A stretch of DNA of 64,000 bases from Membranipora membranacea (taxonomy: Eukaryota > Bryozoa > Gymnolaemata > Cheilostomatida > Membraniporidae), in contig OU612070.1 in the NCBI GenBank assembly GCA_914767715.1, positions 1,569,501 through 1,633,500 on the forward strand. Direction: 5' to 3'. The notes under the pieces were generated by a model that had not been told where the DNA came from, made no database searches, and worked only from the letters and a program-made list of their open reading frames with translations. This document shows, piece by piece, positions 1-10,511 of this stretch. A program made the translations under genes and the position numbers. How positions within the stretch are numbered: the stretch's first letter is position 1; each line of letters opens with the position of its first letter.

Positions 1-298
1 CTAGGTACGGCAGTTTATCCTTTCTTCTCATGTGTGAATGGAATGATGTTGGTTGCAGAAGACACCTTTTGATTAGTGCCTGTTTCAGTTTCTGGCAGCT
101 TGCTGCACACTCACGATTAGGAGGTCCACCATGGCCTCACCTCTAGGATGCACTCTAGCTTGCTAGGATGTATCACACTCTCAGTATGAGGAATCCGAGC
201 AACTTGCGTCCCTCTTTAGGGGCAGCCCAACCTCTGTTTTGTCATTAACAGGGGGACGTAGAACATTTGTGTCTCGCAAAGGAAGAAGATTATATTAC

Positions 299-1671
299 TC
301 CCGGGGTCAACGTCTTCCCAGTTTTAACTGCCAGGCTGATGATCCAATCCTGAAACCATTCATCATCATCCACTTCTGTATATAACCACATACATATAGA
401 TAACTCATCTAGGGCGGGCAGCTTCTTGGCAGCGTATAAGAATGTATCATTCCCGACCTCCTGGGTGTAAACTGCTACTTGTTTGTGGTGAGTGCATGGG
501 GTAGCTTCTAAAAGTTAACTATTTTATTATACCACATGTATACAACATATCAAAACAAAAGTTTATAATAAATTATTATCAAAATACATGTATTTTATAA
601 TATACAGCACAATGATTTAGCAGAGTGGCATAACATTATTGAATTGTGTTATATCATCAATTTGCATTCGACAGTCCAGGTTCTTTATTGATGTTTTGGA
701 TTTTGAGTTAGAAATTGTATTAGGCAGCTTGTTGTATTCAGTTTGATATCATCTTTTTTACCAACAAAAATTCATAGAAAAACGAGATCATTTTAAAATG
801 TAATGTAATTTTCAAACTCAAACAATTGAAAGCTCAAATAAACTCCATCAGATTTGTGGTTTGAAAATCGCTACAGATTCATTAGATTTTTAGTGAGCGA
901 CTACCGTTGATTTTTTTTTTTTAAATTCGTTCGAAACTGTTATCAAAGTCATGGCACGAGAAAATCCAATTTTGAAATTTTTTATGTATGCTCTCATTTA
1001 ATATCAGTTTGTGACGGTCGACCAGCCCCAACAGGTAGTTGATTTTGAGCTATGAGCCTCACTTTGGCTGTATATGGTGTCCTTTCTTTAATTTCTCAAT
1101 GATGAATGGACATGTAAGAGATAAACCTAAGTCTCAGATTATAGTATTATTGATCTGTTTGTGATGATTACCTTATTAATTGAAGGGTCAGTGGCATTTG
1201 CATTGCATTTCACGCACAGATACAATACGATACTACACTGTCATTTTCATTGACAATTGTGCTACAACTTTAATTTCTTTAGTTTTTTGTTGTGTTTTCT
1301 ATCGCTTCATGATAACTTTGTTCACAGATTATGTCAGACTGCAATGAAAAACATAGAAATAAATACCAAAAAATAAATCACATAGCTTAGTAACATATCT
1401 TACCTGATTGAAGTGCCATCATGATTGAGACGAGTCCTACTAATACTACATTGAGAATTATCAGTGTAAGTAACAGCAAACCAGTCACCAAACCTAGTCT
1501 GAATTTTTTATTTATCTTGTTTTTTACAGGAATCGTTGTGTTTTCTATCCTTGCTTTGTTCTCTGAAACGGGTTTTCTGATGGTTGAATTTGATTGAGAA
1601 GCCATATCAATATATTGTTTTGGCCCTTCATAGTCCTCAATGCAGTCATAATCATGCTCACGTCCCTCCAT
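299..1671 (-). CDS. Type II membrane protein with pentraxin-like domain, 5' exons (copy A)
   Basis: These are the first two exons of the gene seen complete at 53704-56794. Exon 1 (1404-1671) encodes a cytoplasmic tail rich in acidic residues, a basic stretch (NKINKKFR) and one membrane segment at about residues 59-86, and ends at a GTAAGA donor in phase 1. Exon 2 (299-507) follows a TTTTAG acceptor and opens the extracellular domain, with the pentraxin/LamG-like stretch LPALDELSICMWLY. The remaining exons would lie left of the window if the duplication extends that far; otherwise this copy is truncated. It differs from copy B by a few residues. No signal peptide is visible, which fits a type II anchor. 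The ligand is unknown. Confidence 0.65.
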
Positions 1672-2129
1672 TACGATCTCTGTGAGTGTTATGAATCATA
1701 AGCTCAATGCCATCTCTTTTCTATCAATTGTAACAAGGAGTGAGAGTCCTGAAGGGTAACAGTGGACATTGCCAACATCTTCTTTATAGTTTTCCTCAAT
1801 TAAACTCTTTACTTGGTCGAAATAAATCATTATTGTGCTTGTGAAGGTATGTAGTTCCTTAAACTATTTGTCCATACAGCAGTTTCATTGGCTAGTATTT
1901 TCATCACGATATGCAGTTCATTGAACTAATTTGAAATTCCACAAGAATTTTTCGTTTAATAGCCAACTGGATTTTCCTCTTTGCGTAAACTATAATGGCC
2001 TACCTCTGTGTGATATATGGTTGAGCTAATGGTGTATCTGGCCTGTTTTCAAATGAGGCAATAGTTCAAGAGGAACTTTTCATTCCAGTTTGTCATCGCT
2101 ATCACCACATATTTTCACCATGTTTGTAG

Positions 2130-2345
2130 ATTTCATAGATCATATGATTACTGGCAGGATCAACCAGATAGCGCCACCGACCTTCTCCGCTGAGGGAGGA
2201 GGAGGTGACAGGGGCTCCGCGCGTCCACAACCGCGGCCACCGAGATCGCCTTGTCACAGGCTCTTGTTCGGCTGCGCTGGCTGTGAGATCTTGGAGACGA
2301 CTGACCGCGAGCGCCGACGTGACGACCTTTACCAAAGGCCGCCAT
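2130..2345 (-). other. 18S rRNA 5'-end-like fragment with GC-rich flank (copy A)
   Basis: On the minus strand, 2149-2167 reads CTGGTTGATCCTGCCAGTA, the near-universal first bases of eukaryotic 18S rRNA. The match extends to 2141 with one mismatch over 27 bases, then fades. The bases upstream on the minus strand (2168-2345) are far richer in G, C and CpG than the surroundings, as expected of an external transcribed spacer. I infer a small piece of rDNA, spacer plus first bases of 18S, moved here before the duplication. Copy B has the same block, with the 19 bases at 57272-57290. ORFs in this block are composition artefacts. Confidence 0.6.
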
Positions 2346-2482
2346 GTCGTACTTGCGTACAGTGAATTGTTCTATATTTAGCCATACATGTAATGTATTT
2401 GTACAGTGAGTAATTACAGAGACAGGAGAGGACAACTTGCTCTGCGTAATGAGATGTTTATCGTTTGACTTATTATCTAAAT

Positions 2483-3329
2483 CATGGGTGGGCAACCTTT
2501 TTTTGAGGAATGCCGCATTTTATGCAGAATCAACACGAAAAGCCACAACATATTTTTCCGGCACAAACTTGTAACACGAAGTATAATTTTGCACTGTGTA
2601 TTTTATACAAACTAAAAATGTTATTGTTATGTTGCAATAGGCATCATATTTTTCAACTCGCATCAGTTTAACAGAACTACTTTATCTTGTTTATCTAATC
2701 TACTAAGTTTTGTGTCTGGGAAACGGTTTCGTACATACCTGTTTCCCAGTGTTTCAAGCAGTAGGGCAAAGGGCAGGATGGGCGCTCAAGAGGTGCAGTA
2801 AATATTTACATACTTGTCAATGAGATTCCATCTGGAACATTTCAGCCAAAATGCTGGAGCAATTGTAACATGCCAAATATTTGATAGAACAACTTTGCCG
2901 CTCTTGCTCAAAATGACAGCTTTGCAAAAAACAGTTTGTAGTTAAAATATTATCCAAAGGTGAAAGAATTGATTAAATTGCTTTTCTCTCACAATATAAC
3001 GACGATGTCTTCACTGTTTGGGGTATTTATTCAAATGGAAGCTTGCGAAAGAGTAGTTGGCGCCAGTACATTTATGATGCTTTTGTGTAGAATAGGCAAT
3101 TTCCTTGAGTTGCTAGCATGTAAGTAACTTAGCGCATGGTGAATACAAAATGCAATATTTTGATATCCCAACAATGAATTGTGCTTGAAGAGGGTAATGC
3201 ATACTTGGACATCCACATGACAGTAAAAAATTGAGTGTATGATTTTCAAGGACATAAGGCTACAATTAGGCCGCAAAAGATTACCCATTAGGCCGCACTG
3301 GCAAAAAGGCCGCAGGTTGCCCACAGCTG
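2483..3329 (+). mobile_element. Non-autonomous hAT-type element (847 bp)
   Basis: The ends are imperfect inverted repeats: CATGGGTGGGCAACCT on the left and, read inward from the right, CAGCTGTGGGCAACCT. The GTGGGCAACC core is typical of many hAT transposon ends. The element is flanked by a perfect 8 bp duplication, ATCTAAAT, at 2475-2482 and 3330-3337, the length expected for hAT. Copy B has one ATCTAAAT and no element at the matching place, so the insertion followed the split of the two copies. There is no transposase; a related 935 bp copy lies at 34191-35125. Confidence 0.92.
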
Positions 3330-3565
3330 ATCTAAATCAATCATTATATTCTAACTTATCTCCCTTCAGTGTAGACACATAAGGTTATGTCGATGACTGT
3401 TCCGGTTATCAACATAATGTTCATTGTTTGGAAGCTGCAGAGCTATAGAATGAAGAGTAGGTCAACAAAATTTTGCTTTTGATGACATTATATTACACCA
3501 TTTAAGTGAAGCAGTTTTTATCAATACAGATAGCAGAATCACAGGTTATCACTTCACCATAAACT

Positions 3566-3924
3566 ACTGCTGCCACTCATGCAAATTGTGCTCATTGAAT
3601 TCTTTATAGCTCCGAGATAACTAATTGAGGCTTTAATCTCAGAACTGTCACCTAACGGGCAAATAATTTGCAAGAAATTCAAGAAGATTCAAAATCAGGG
3701 TATGAAATTGATGCGCTAGCTGATGACCCCATTAATTTCCTCAAGTAAGGCGGTAACTACTGCACAATATGTGGTAGATAATTAATTTCATACCCTGATT
3801 TTTACCATCAGTTTGTGCAAATTATATGCCCATTAAAGTGACAACGCTGAGTTTGCAGCCTCATAATAGTAGTTTTCAGCTATACAGAATTCAATAAGCA
3901 CACATTTGCCTGTGTGGCAGCAGT
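3566..3924. mobile_element. Palindromic MITE-like element (copy A)
   Basis: The two halves are imperfect inverted copies of each other for about 160 bp each. The centre is flanked by AATCAGGGTATGAAATT near 3694 and its complement near 3787; the outer ends are ACTGCTGCC and GGCAGCAGT. It has no coding potential and could fold into a long hairpin when transcribed. The same element is at 57834-58192 in copy B, so it predates the duplication. I could not define a target-site duplication. Confidence 0.7.
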
Positions 3925-4056
3925 GTTTTAAGTTAGCCATAACAGTCTGCCCCATATCTCTTGAAAACCCCCTGAATTTATCAGTTTCTTGAAACTCTGT
4001 GTAATATTCTGGAAAACTGGAAATGCTAGAATAGAACTGAGAGATACCCTAATAGT

Positions 4057-6301
4057 CTTTGTGTAAAGGCAAACCTGTACCAAATACCTACTTCATAGGA
4101 ACAGAGCGTATTCCCACGCTTGCAGAGCAGCCTGTGAAGAGCTTAGGAAGATGGTATAGTTTACCGATCACAGACAGGTTTCGCGGAAACGAGGTGAAAA
4201 AGCAACTCATTACAGGGCTGGACGCGATTGAAAAATGTGGTCTGTCTGGCAAATACAAAGCCTGGATTCTCAACTTTGCACTCATGCCTCGAATTCTGTG
4301 GCCTCTGACAGTTAATGATATTCCGCTAACACCAGTTGAGAGAATGGAGCAAATTATTAACAAGCACATGCGTAAGTGGCTTGGAGTTCCAAGGAGCTTC
4401 AACACTAATGCACTGTATGCCAGTTCGTTTACACTTTCACTACCTATGAAATCGCTTGTGGAAGAGTACAAAACATCAAAGGCGAGACTGGATATGATGT
4501 TGAACGAGTCACCAGACCAGGTTATAAGGGAATGTGCTCCAACACTTGACACTGGTAAAAAATGGTCTGTCACAGAGACTGTCAGAGATGCCAAATCTCG
4601 ACTGGAGATAAGTGAGATTGTGGGTGCTGTGACAACTGCACGTCATGGCATCGGCTGGGAAGCAAACCGGTGGTTCTCAAAGGAAAGCCCAAAGGTTAGA
4701 CGGGAGATGGTAGTTGATGAGGTGCGCAAGATGGAAGAGGAGCGCCGCCAGACACAAGCTGTAGGCCAAGCCCAACAAGGCAGGTGGACTTGTTGGGAGT
4801 CTGTTGAGCAGCGTCAGCTCAAATGGACAGAATTGTGGTCGATGGAGCCACAAAGGATCAGCTTTCTGGTTGGTGCAGCTTATGATCAACTACCGACCCC
4901 GGCAAACCTGGAACGCTGGAATTTGACCGAGAACTCTAAATGCGCCGACATATACTGTTGAATTGCCAACAGAGCCTGGGAAGATACACGTATAGGCATA
5001 ATCAAGTCCTGAAAGTGTTGTGTAAATATGTCACGGAGAAGTGTGAATATGCTAATGCTGGTGGTGAAGCGCGTGAAAAGATTTTGCGCAAAAAGGGATT
5101 GATGAACAGCGGAGAATGGCAGGTGAGATGCGACCTCACAGAGCAGCTCAGCATGCCACAGCATATTGTGATCACGAACCAAAGACCAGACTTAATTGTT
5201 TGGTCTGACAAAGAAAAAGCACTAATACTGATGGAATTGACGGTGCCTTGGGAAGAAAATCTCTCATATGCGCATGAGAGAAAACTGACAAGATACGAAG
5301 ATCTGGTCACACAATGCCAAGACAAAGGTTGGAATTGCGAATTATTCGCAGTGGAAGTTGGCTGCCGCGGATTCATGGCTAGATCAGCTACCAAATTTCT
5401 GACTAGAGTTGGGCTTTCAGGAAGAGCACTCAAACAAGCCACAAAAAGCATAGTACATGAGGCAGAAAGCGCATCTGCATGGATATGGCAAGAGCACTGT
5501 GTGAAGACAAAAGCTAAGTAATCCTATTACTTGTAAGCTGGGGTTTAACACACTCACTTTGTTTTGTGGAGTTGGCCAGCATTTAATTCCTTTTGTTATA
5601 ATCCTTGTAAGGATTAGAATGAGGGGATTAAGTGATGATAGGCAAATTGCTTGGGGTAGAAGGCTAAGCAAGATTATGCCTTTAATACTCAAATTAAAGT
5701 AGTTTAATCTCTGCAGAGTGAAAATCAAAGTGAGTCTGAGTTAGATCTAAGATTTTACAAACATAGGATTAAAAGCTTGGCCCTCGCATAAAAGGCAGGC
5801 AGAGCGAGACAGGAAATCACAGTCAGCCCACTGGCTGTAACGCAAACAAGTCATCTCTCTGACTTGTGTATGAGTTGTACTATGCTCAATGTGGTGAATT
5901 TGAGTAGTGAACGAGGGGCGGGTGCCTTGACGATAGCGACTTTGCGCCGATGAGTTGATGGAAAGCAAACCTCCCTGCACTGGTTTGGCTTAGAGTATAA
6001 GCATGAGAGTGATGGGGCGAACATTGTTGCACTGAAACAATGAAGAGTTGGCAGCCTCCCTGGTTGCGCAACAGCGTAAACACACCAATTATGTCAAACC
6101 ACCGAAACTTACAAAATGCACTGAGGGATCGATGAGATTGATTGAGATGCTCATCAACACACAGGGGTGGCTTCATGCTGCTGGGGCCGGCCATGAGGAG
6201 GTTGTACTAGAGAAGGCCTCGAAACAGCGTTTGACTCATGGTTTCTAGCTGAAGACCTGTGTGTTGTGCAGTGGTACGCGCACCACTGTATGTTGTATCT
6301 C
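4057..6301 (+). mobile_element. 5'-truncated non-LTR retrotransposon with endonuclease-like C-terminus, broken
   Basis: Two adjoining frames (4059-4961 and 4940-5521) together give the C-terminal part of a retrotransposon polyprotein. The first has the region after the reverse transcriptase palm (RMEQIINKHMRKWLGVPRSF). The second has RPDLIVW...LILMELTVPWEEN, which fits the PD-(D/E)XK restriction-like endonuclease core of the R2/R4/NeSL group, followed by a short tail. The frames meet at about 4940, where a small deletion removes the second half of a Cys/His knuckle (one Cys before it, HILLNC after it), so the copy is dead. The rest (5522-6301) looks like 3' untranslated region. Copy B has the empty site near 58325. 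The 5' truncation is typical of target-primed reverse transcription. Confidence 0.82.
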
Positions 6302-6631
6302 TAAAGATTAATGGCAATCCCCAATGTGCTGTACAAATAAAATTGGCTTCTTTTAATCCTTTGATAAAATGGCAGGTGAATAACCCTAAAAAGAGATATC
6401 AGCCTTTAAATGCTGTGCCAGTATTAAGTGCATGACAATAGATTTTCTATCGTGGACCCACAGTGGAGAGCTGGAGGAGGAGTGGTCTTATGGCAGTGGA
6501 TTGTCGTCGTGGGGATATTTTATATCACAATTCACACCTACAGACTCTTATGAGAAAGACTTAGTACACTACAGTCAAAGAAAAATTGTGTAAATGTAAA
6601 TTGCCATGTGTACTACTTAGCTTTAGACTTC

Positions 6632-6850
6632 GTGTGCCAGCCATACCACTACCGTTTAATCCTTTAATTCATTGTGAGGATAAAATTTTGGTATAACATA
6701 CAGAACCACTTGTCAGGAAAACCTTATAAAATCCCATAACGATGAGGCATCAACAATATATGTCACTACCATTTAATCCTTTAATACAACGTCAGGATTT
6801 ATCTTTGATATAAAATCGAAATTAAACAAAATACGAACAAAAGAAGATGC
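6632..6850 (+). repeat. Degenerate direct repeats of about 130 bp
   Basis: Two related stretches each contain CACTACC, TTTAATCCTTTAAT and a GAGGAT/CAGGAT block followed by an AT-rich run, about 130 bp apart. Copy B carries a further related unit just to the left, inside its extra 1.0 kb. The length difference between the duplicates may therefore come from unequal exchange or deletion here. Confidence 0.45.
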
Positions 6851-7027
6851 TCGTTAGGTTCAGTAAATAACTCTGCCTCTAGTGAGCGGGTAGGTTACCG
6901 ATCAATGAAATACAAAGTGTGAGCGACACTAAGGCATCATTTACAGACAGACCAGCCAACTTTAACCAGGCAGTTTTACCACAAAAACAGTTTCAGCCCG
7001 CTTTACACACCAATATCACATCAGACT

Positions 7028-7028
<1 letters not shown>

Positions 7029-7068
<40 letters not shown>
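7029..7068. repeat. (AG)n microsatellite (copy A)
   Basis: This is a run of about 20 GA dinucleotides. The matching run in copy B (about 60088-60109) is roughly half as long, a typical slippage difference. Confidence 0.95.
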
Positions 7069-7070
<2 letters not shown>

Positions 7071-7192
7071 AGAGATCGGATAAGGAATACTCATTTATCA
7101 GGTACAGCAAATGGGAAAACTCCTATTGTGTCATCTTTGTACGCTGTCCTAATATGACAGGTGGTTCTCTTAGTCATAGTGACATTTGATAG

Positions 7193-10052
7193 CAGGTTCT
7201 CTACCTTGTACAGTGATCTCAGTATCGCCAATTATATTTGGGCATTAAACCAATTTTTTAGGTCAAGTAATCAGAGAGAATTGAATTTGTGTGTACTTTG
7301 TTATTTAAATCATAACTTAGTAGTAGGAGTTATCTTGAAAACAGCCAATGTTTACTGCTCAATGCAAACTTTGCTAGATATCCTGCCTCTTTCTTCATGA
7401 CGTCTACCCAAGGTTTAATCGTATTTGCTATTTTTGAAGTTGCTCCCCTTTGAGCTTCCCCAATATTAATGGAGGGAATCCGAAACGCAAGCAACATGGA
7501 TGAAGCTTGATATAGTGTTCGACAGGTATATATATATTGGCAAAACTTAAAAACAATATCATGTATTGGAACACCTACCAACATTAATGGTCCACAAGAT
7601 ATTTAAGGTTAGCTTAGCTAGTCTGTGAATTTATGTTACACCTTTTACTATTTTAGTTACGAAAATTCATCTGTACCAGTTCAAAGCTGAATAACCGGAA
7701 ACACCAACAATCAGAATGCCACATTCATATGGTGATGCAAGAGGCCTTCCATCAGATCGACCTGACAGTCCAAGCAAAGACCAAGTGTCGACCCTCACCA
7801 ACCTTACCAACAAACAAGACTATCTCTTCCCCACTACCAGCAATGAGAGCTTTCTCAGTAAGCTACATAGCGCTGATACTATGTACCCTAGGTCTGCCTA
7901 TGAATGGCCGTACACAAGTGGACTTAAGACTACAGACACCTCTGCCTGGTGGGACATGTCTACTCCCGCTGCTGCTGGATCGTGGTTTAGTGATATGACA
8001 GCACCTGCTCCAATAATGTCATACTCCACTCACTACAATCCTGCTGAGATAAACTATGCTCAGCTCACATCTAGTACTCATAGTAACCCAGTACTATATG
8101 AGACTGGCTACCTCCAGTCTATGCCTGAGATCTTCAAGACATACAGTGTAACTCCTTCTACTAACTACAGTTCAACAGCTATCAACTCAAATACAACCAC
8201 CAGTACTACACCGACAAACCCACCATCTCGCAGCAAGCGAAACAAAGGTAGATCTGTCTGTGCTTATCCTAATTGTCAGGAGATTGATAAGCTCGGACCA
8301 TCAGCTGCCCACCTCAAAGCCAAAGGACCTCACAGCTGTCACTTCCCAGGCTGTGGTAAGGTGTACAACAGATCATCTCACCTTCAGGCCCATATCCGCT
8401 GGCATGCAAGAGATAGACAGTTTGCCGATAACTGGCTCTTCTGTGGCAAGAGATTCACCAGCAACGATGAGCTGCAGAAACATCTGAGAACTCACCCAGA
8501 CGAGAAGAGATTCACTTACCCTACCTGTAACAAACAATTAATGAAGAAGGATCATCTCTCAAAACACATCGAAACACATGAGGATGGTACCCTTGAGCCA
8601 CCCACTCCATCCCCTCCCTGTACTCCCTCTCCCTCAGCGGCTGATGTAGCTAATAATAACATTGATTCTAGTTTTATCTCAAGATAGAGGATGATGGTGA
8701 CATATGCCTACAATAATCCTACAGGAAATAATATAAACAATCATTTTTAATCATCGGCCGGACCCCTCTGCTCTCTGGCCAATATATTTTCGCTTGTTTA
8801 TTCCGTAAACGATTGTAATTGTTTTTGCTGATTTGATTGTTGTCAAAAATGAATCATTGGATATTATATATAATAATAATATCAGAGATATAATTATATT
8901 TAATTGTTTTAAAATGTTGTGTAAATGAATAAATAGAAATTTCATTTTACTGACGTTAAGATTTTATATCATGATTCTGTTGCATACTGAGGATCCAGTT
9001 TATTTTCTGTAAGCACTTTTGTTGAACAAGCTATACGGTGCATATCCCTTTTGACATGATTTAATACAGTCATCATATTTTTGTAAATATCATAAAAAAA
9101 GATGAAAGCAAAGCGATCGAAACAGCATTTAGGCTACCTTGCACTCAATCTTCACTCTAGCCAATGTCCATGCTCTGATGGCTGGTCGGAAGACCATCAG
9201 AAGGAGACCACCAACGAAATCAATGCCAACAAATTGTCTGACTAGACTCTCTGCGCAAACCAAATAATTTTGATCACTTTTGAAAGTCTCTCTCTTCAGG
9301 GCAAACCTTCATACTACATTTTTTCCCCGCAAGCCTTGTATGATGGCAAAATCCACAATCGAACAGCCATGTTCTCATTTGGTTTGGTAGATTGAACCAA
9401 ACTTTCTTCAGGAAACCACAATTGTTGCTGACACCCTCCCTGTGGTCACACACTAGGTATTTTTGTCTGCCTTGGATCCCTTTTTAGTAAGACTATTGAA
9501 GCAACTGCTGTTAAATTTTCATGGCATTTCATGCAGATAGAAAACATATATGGCATTATGCCATGGTAACTTGATAGTTGTACTGTATAATACATAGTTA
9601 CATCAGTAACAGTAATGAGTGTACAGCAATGCCAGTAAAAAAAATCGTAGGAGTTATCCTACACTGTCAGTAAGGTGAACAACTCCTGTTCAGCGATTAC
9701 TGCATTATTGATTCACCCATCGAGATGTGAAAGAAATATGATTGAAATACTAACAGATACAGCGATTTTGCTTTGCTGCCATGTGTGGTGAACATTTTGG
9801 TTTTGGAATAAGAAACAAAGTCTTCCGCATTTCAATTGAGATATATGCTATTCTCATGACTCATCAAATTATGATTCAAATAACGAAGAATATAAAACTA
9901 GTTAAATTATTTCTGATTAGCAGTTACAAAAACATGTTGTGCTGTTTTAGAAAATTCATTTACATGCATTTTGATAGCCAAAGAATATTGGTGTGTATAA
10001 GGCAGAAATATAGTCAGCGGCACAGAGGGCACTGTACAGGGTAGAGAACATG
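7193..10052 (+). mobile_element. Inverted-repeat-bounded unit carrying the Sp-like ORF (copy A)
   Basis: The left boundary CAGGTTCTCTACCTTGTACA (7193 on) and the right boundary at 10030-10052 are inverted copies with about two mismatches over 23 bases. The Sp-like ORF lies between them. The third, inverted Sp-like copy in this window also ends exactly at this motif (11548-11570), which suggests the motif marks the ends of the unit that moved. I see no transposase and no clear target duplication, so the mobile-element call is an inference. Copy B has the same arrangement at about 60235-63110. Confidence 0.45.
7716..8687 (+). CDS. Sp/Buttonhead-type zinc-finger protein with missing zinc ligands (copy A)
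   Basis: This 323-residue ORF has the layout of an Sp transcription factor: a Ser/Thr/Pro-rich N-terminal half, a Buttonhead box (CAYPNCQE, family form CxCPNC) at about residue 183, then three C2H2 fingers spaced as in Sp/KLF proteins, with NWLFCGKRF and DHLSKH. Sp proteins bind GC boxes in nuclear DNA. Finger 1 keeps its ligands. Finger 2 has Asp (codon 8427-8429) and finger 3 has Tyr (8517-8519) at the first Cys, and the Buttonhead box has Tyr for Cys (8265-8267). The stop at 8685 is premature: the frame continues for about 20 codons and copy B reads through. A TTTTAG acceptor just before the start suggests a 5' untranslated exon. It is probably non-functional or diverged. Confidence 0.75.
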   Translation: MPHSYGDARGLPSDRPDSPSKDQVSTLTNLTNKQDYLFPTTSNESFLSKLHSADTMYPRSAYEWPYTSGLKTTDTSAWWDMSTPAAAGSWFSDMTAPAPIMSYSTHYNPAEINYAQLTSSTHSNPVLYETGYLQSMPEIFKTYSVTPSTNYSSTAINSNTTTSTTPTNPPSRSKRNKGRSVCAYPNCQEIDKLGPSAAHLKAKGPHSCHFPGCGKVYNRSSHLQAHIRWHARDRQFADNWLFCGKRFTSNDELQKHLRTHPDEKRFTYPTCNKQLMKKDHLSKHIETHEDGTLEPPTPSPPCTPSPSAADVANNNIDSSFISR

Positions 10053-10380
10053 CGGGCTGGCACACTCTATCAATGCTTTACCATAAATATTAAATAGCAT
10101 CGGCTTCGAATTGGCTTTGAAAATTTTACTAAACAGGGGTTTCAAAAGGGACCACTAATGGGTTACAACAACAACTGGTGGTTTTGCAAAAAAAGCTTTT
10201 GGTTTTATATATCAAACTAAATAAGAAAATGACTGGTCAATTGAGGTGTTTGCCAGAATGCGACTGCTGGAAGAAAACTGCAATATGAAGGTCCAACACT
10301 TATATTTATTTTCCCATAGCTTTGCATGCAAACTATGTTGACTTTTCACCTTAATAGGTCGGCTCAAGAAAATTTAAATT
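8688..10380. other. 3' flank of the Sp-like ORF
   Basis: This is AT-rich sequence shared with copy B at high identity. Apart from the right inverted repeat at 10030-10052 I see no gene or RNA. The small ORF starting at 9781 is kept in both copies, but has no recognisable features and is probably chance. Confidence 0.6.
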
Positions 10381-10511
10381 CTTTAACAAGACCAATTAAA
10401 TGATGGTATGCTTCTACTCTTCCATATTTGTGAATATGGGGTGAAAGCTTGAAAGTCAGATTTTCTCAGTGCTTCAATATATAACACAATTGCATTTTTA
10501 ACCCATTTCTG

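Larger units (their letters stand above)
1..10381 (+). repeat. Segmental duplication, copy A
   Basis: This stretch is almost the same, base for base, as 55123-63586, in the same orientation about 55 kb away. Position 1 pairs with 55123. Similarity stops abruptly at 10381/63586, and the left edge of copy A is cut by the window. Copy A differs by a hAT-type insertion (2483-3329) and a retroelement fragment (about 4057-6301), both absent from copy B, and it lacks about 1.0 kb that copy B has at 58659-59680. Otherwise I see scattered substitutions and small indels. It may be a recent true duplication or two haplotypes assembled in series. Confidence 0.93.

Noticed and set aside
2090-2495. Overlapping open frames on both strands in the GC-rich block (and its copy at 57213-57612)
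   Set aside because: Open because GC-rich DNA has few stops; the block is better explained as rDNA-like spacer and 18S start.
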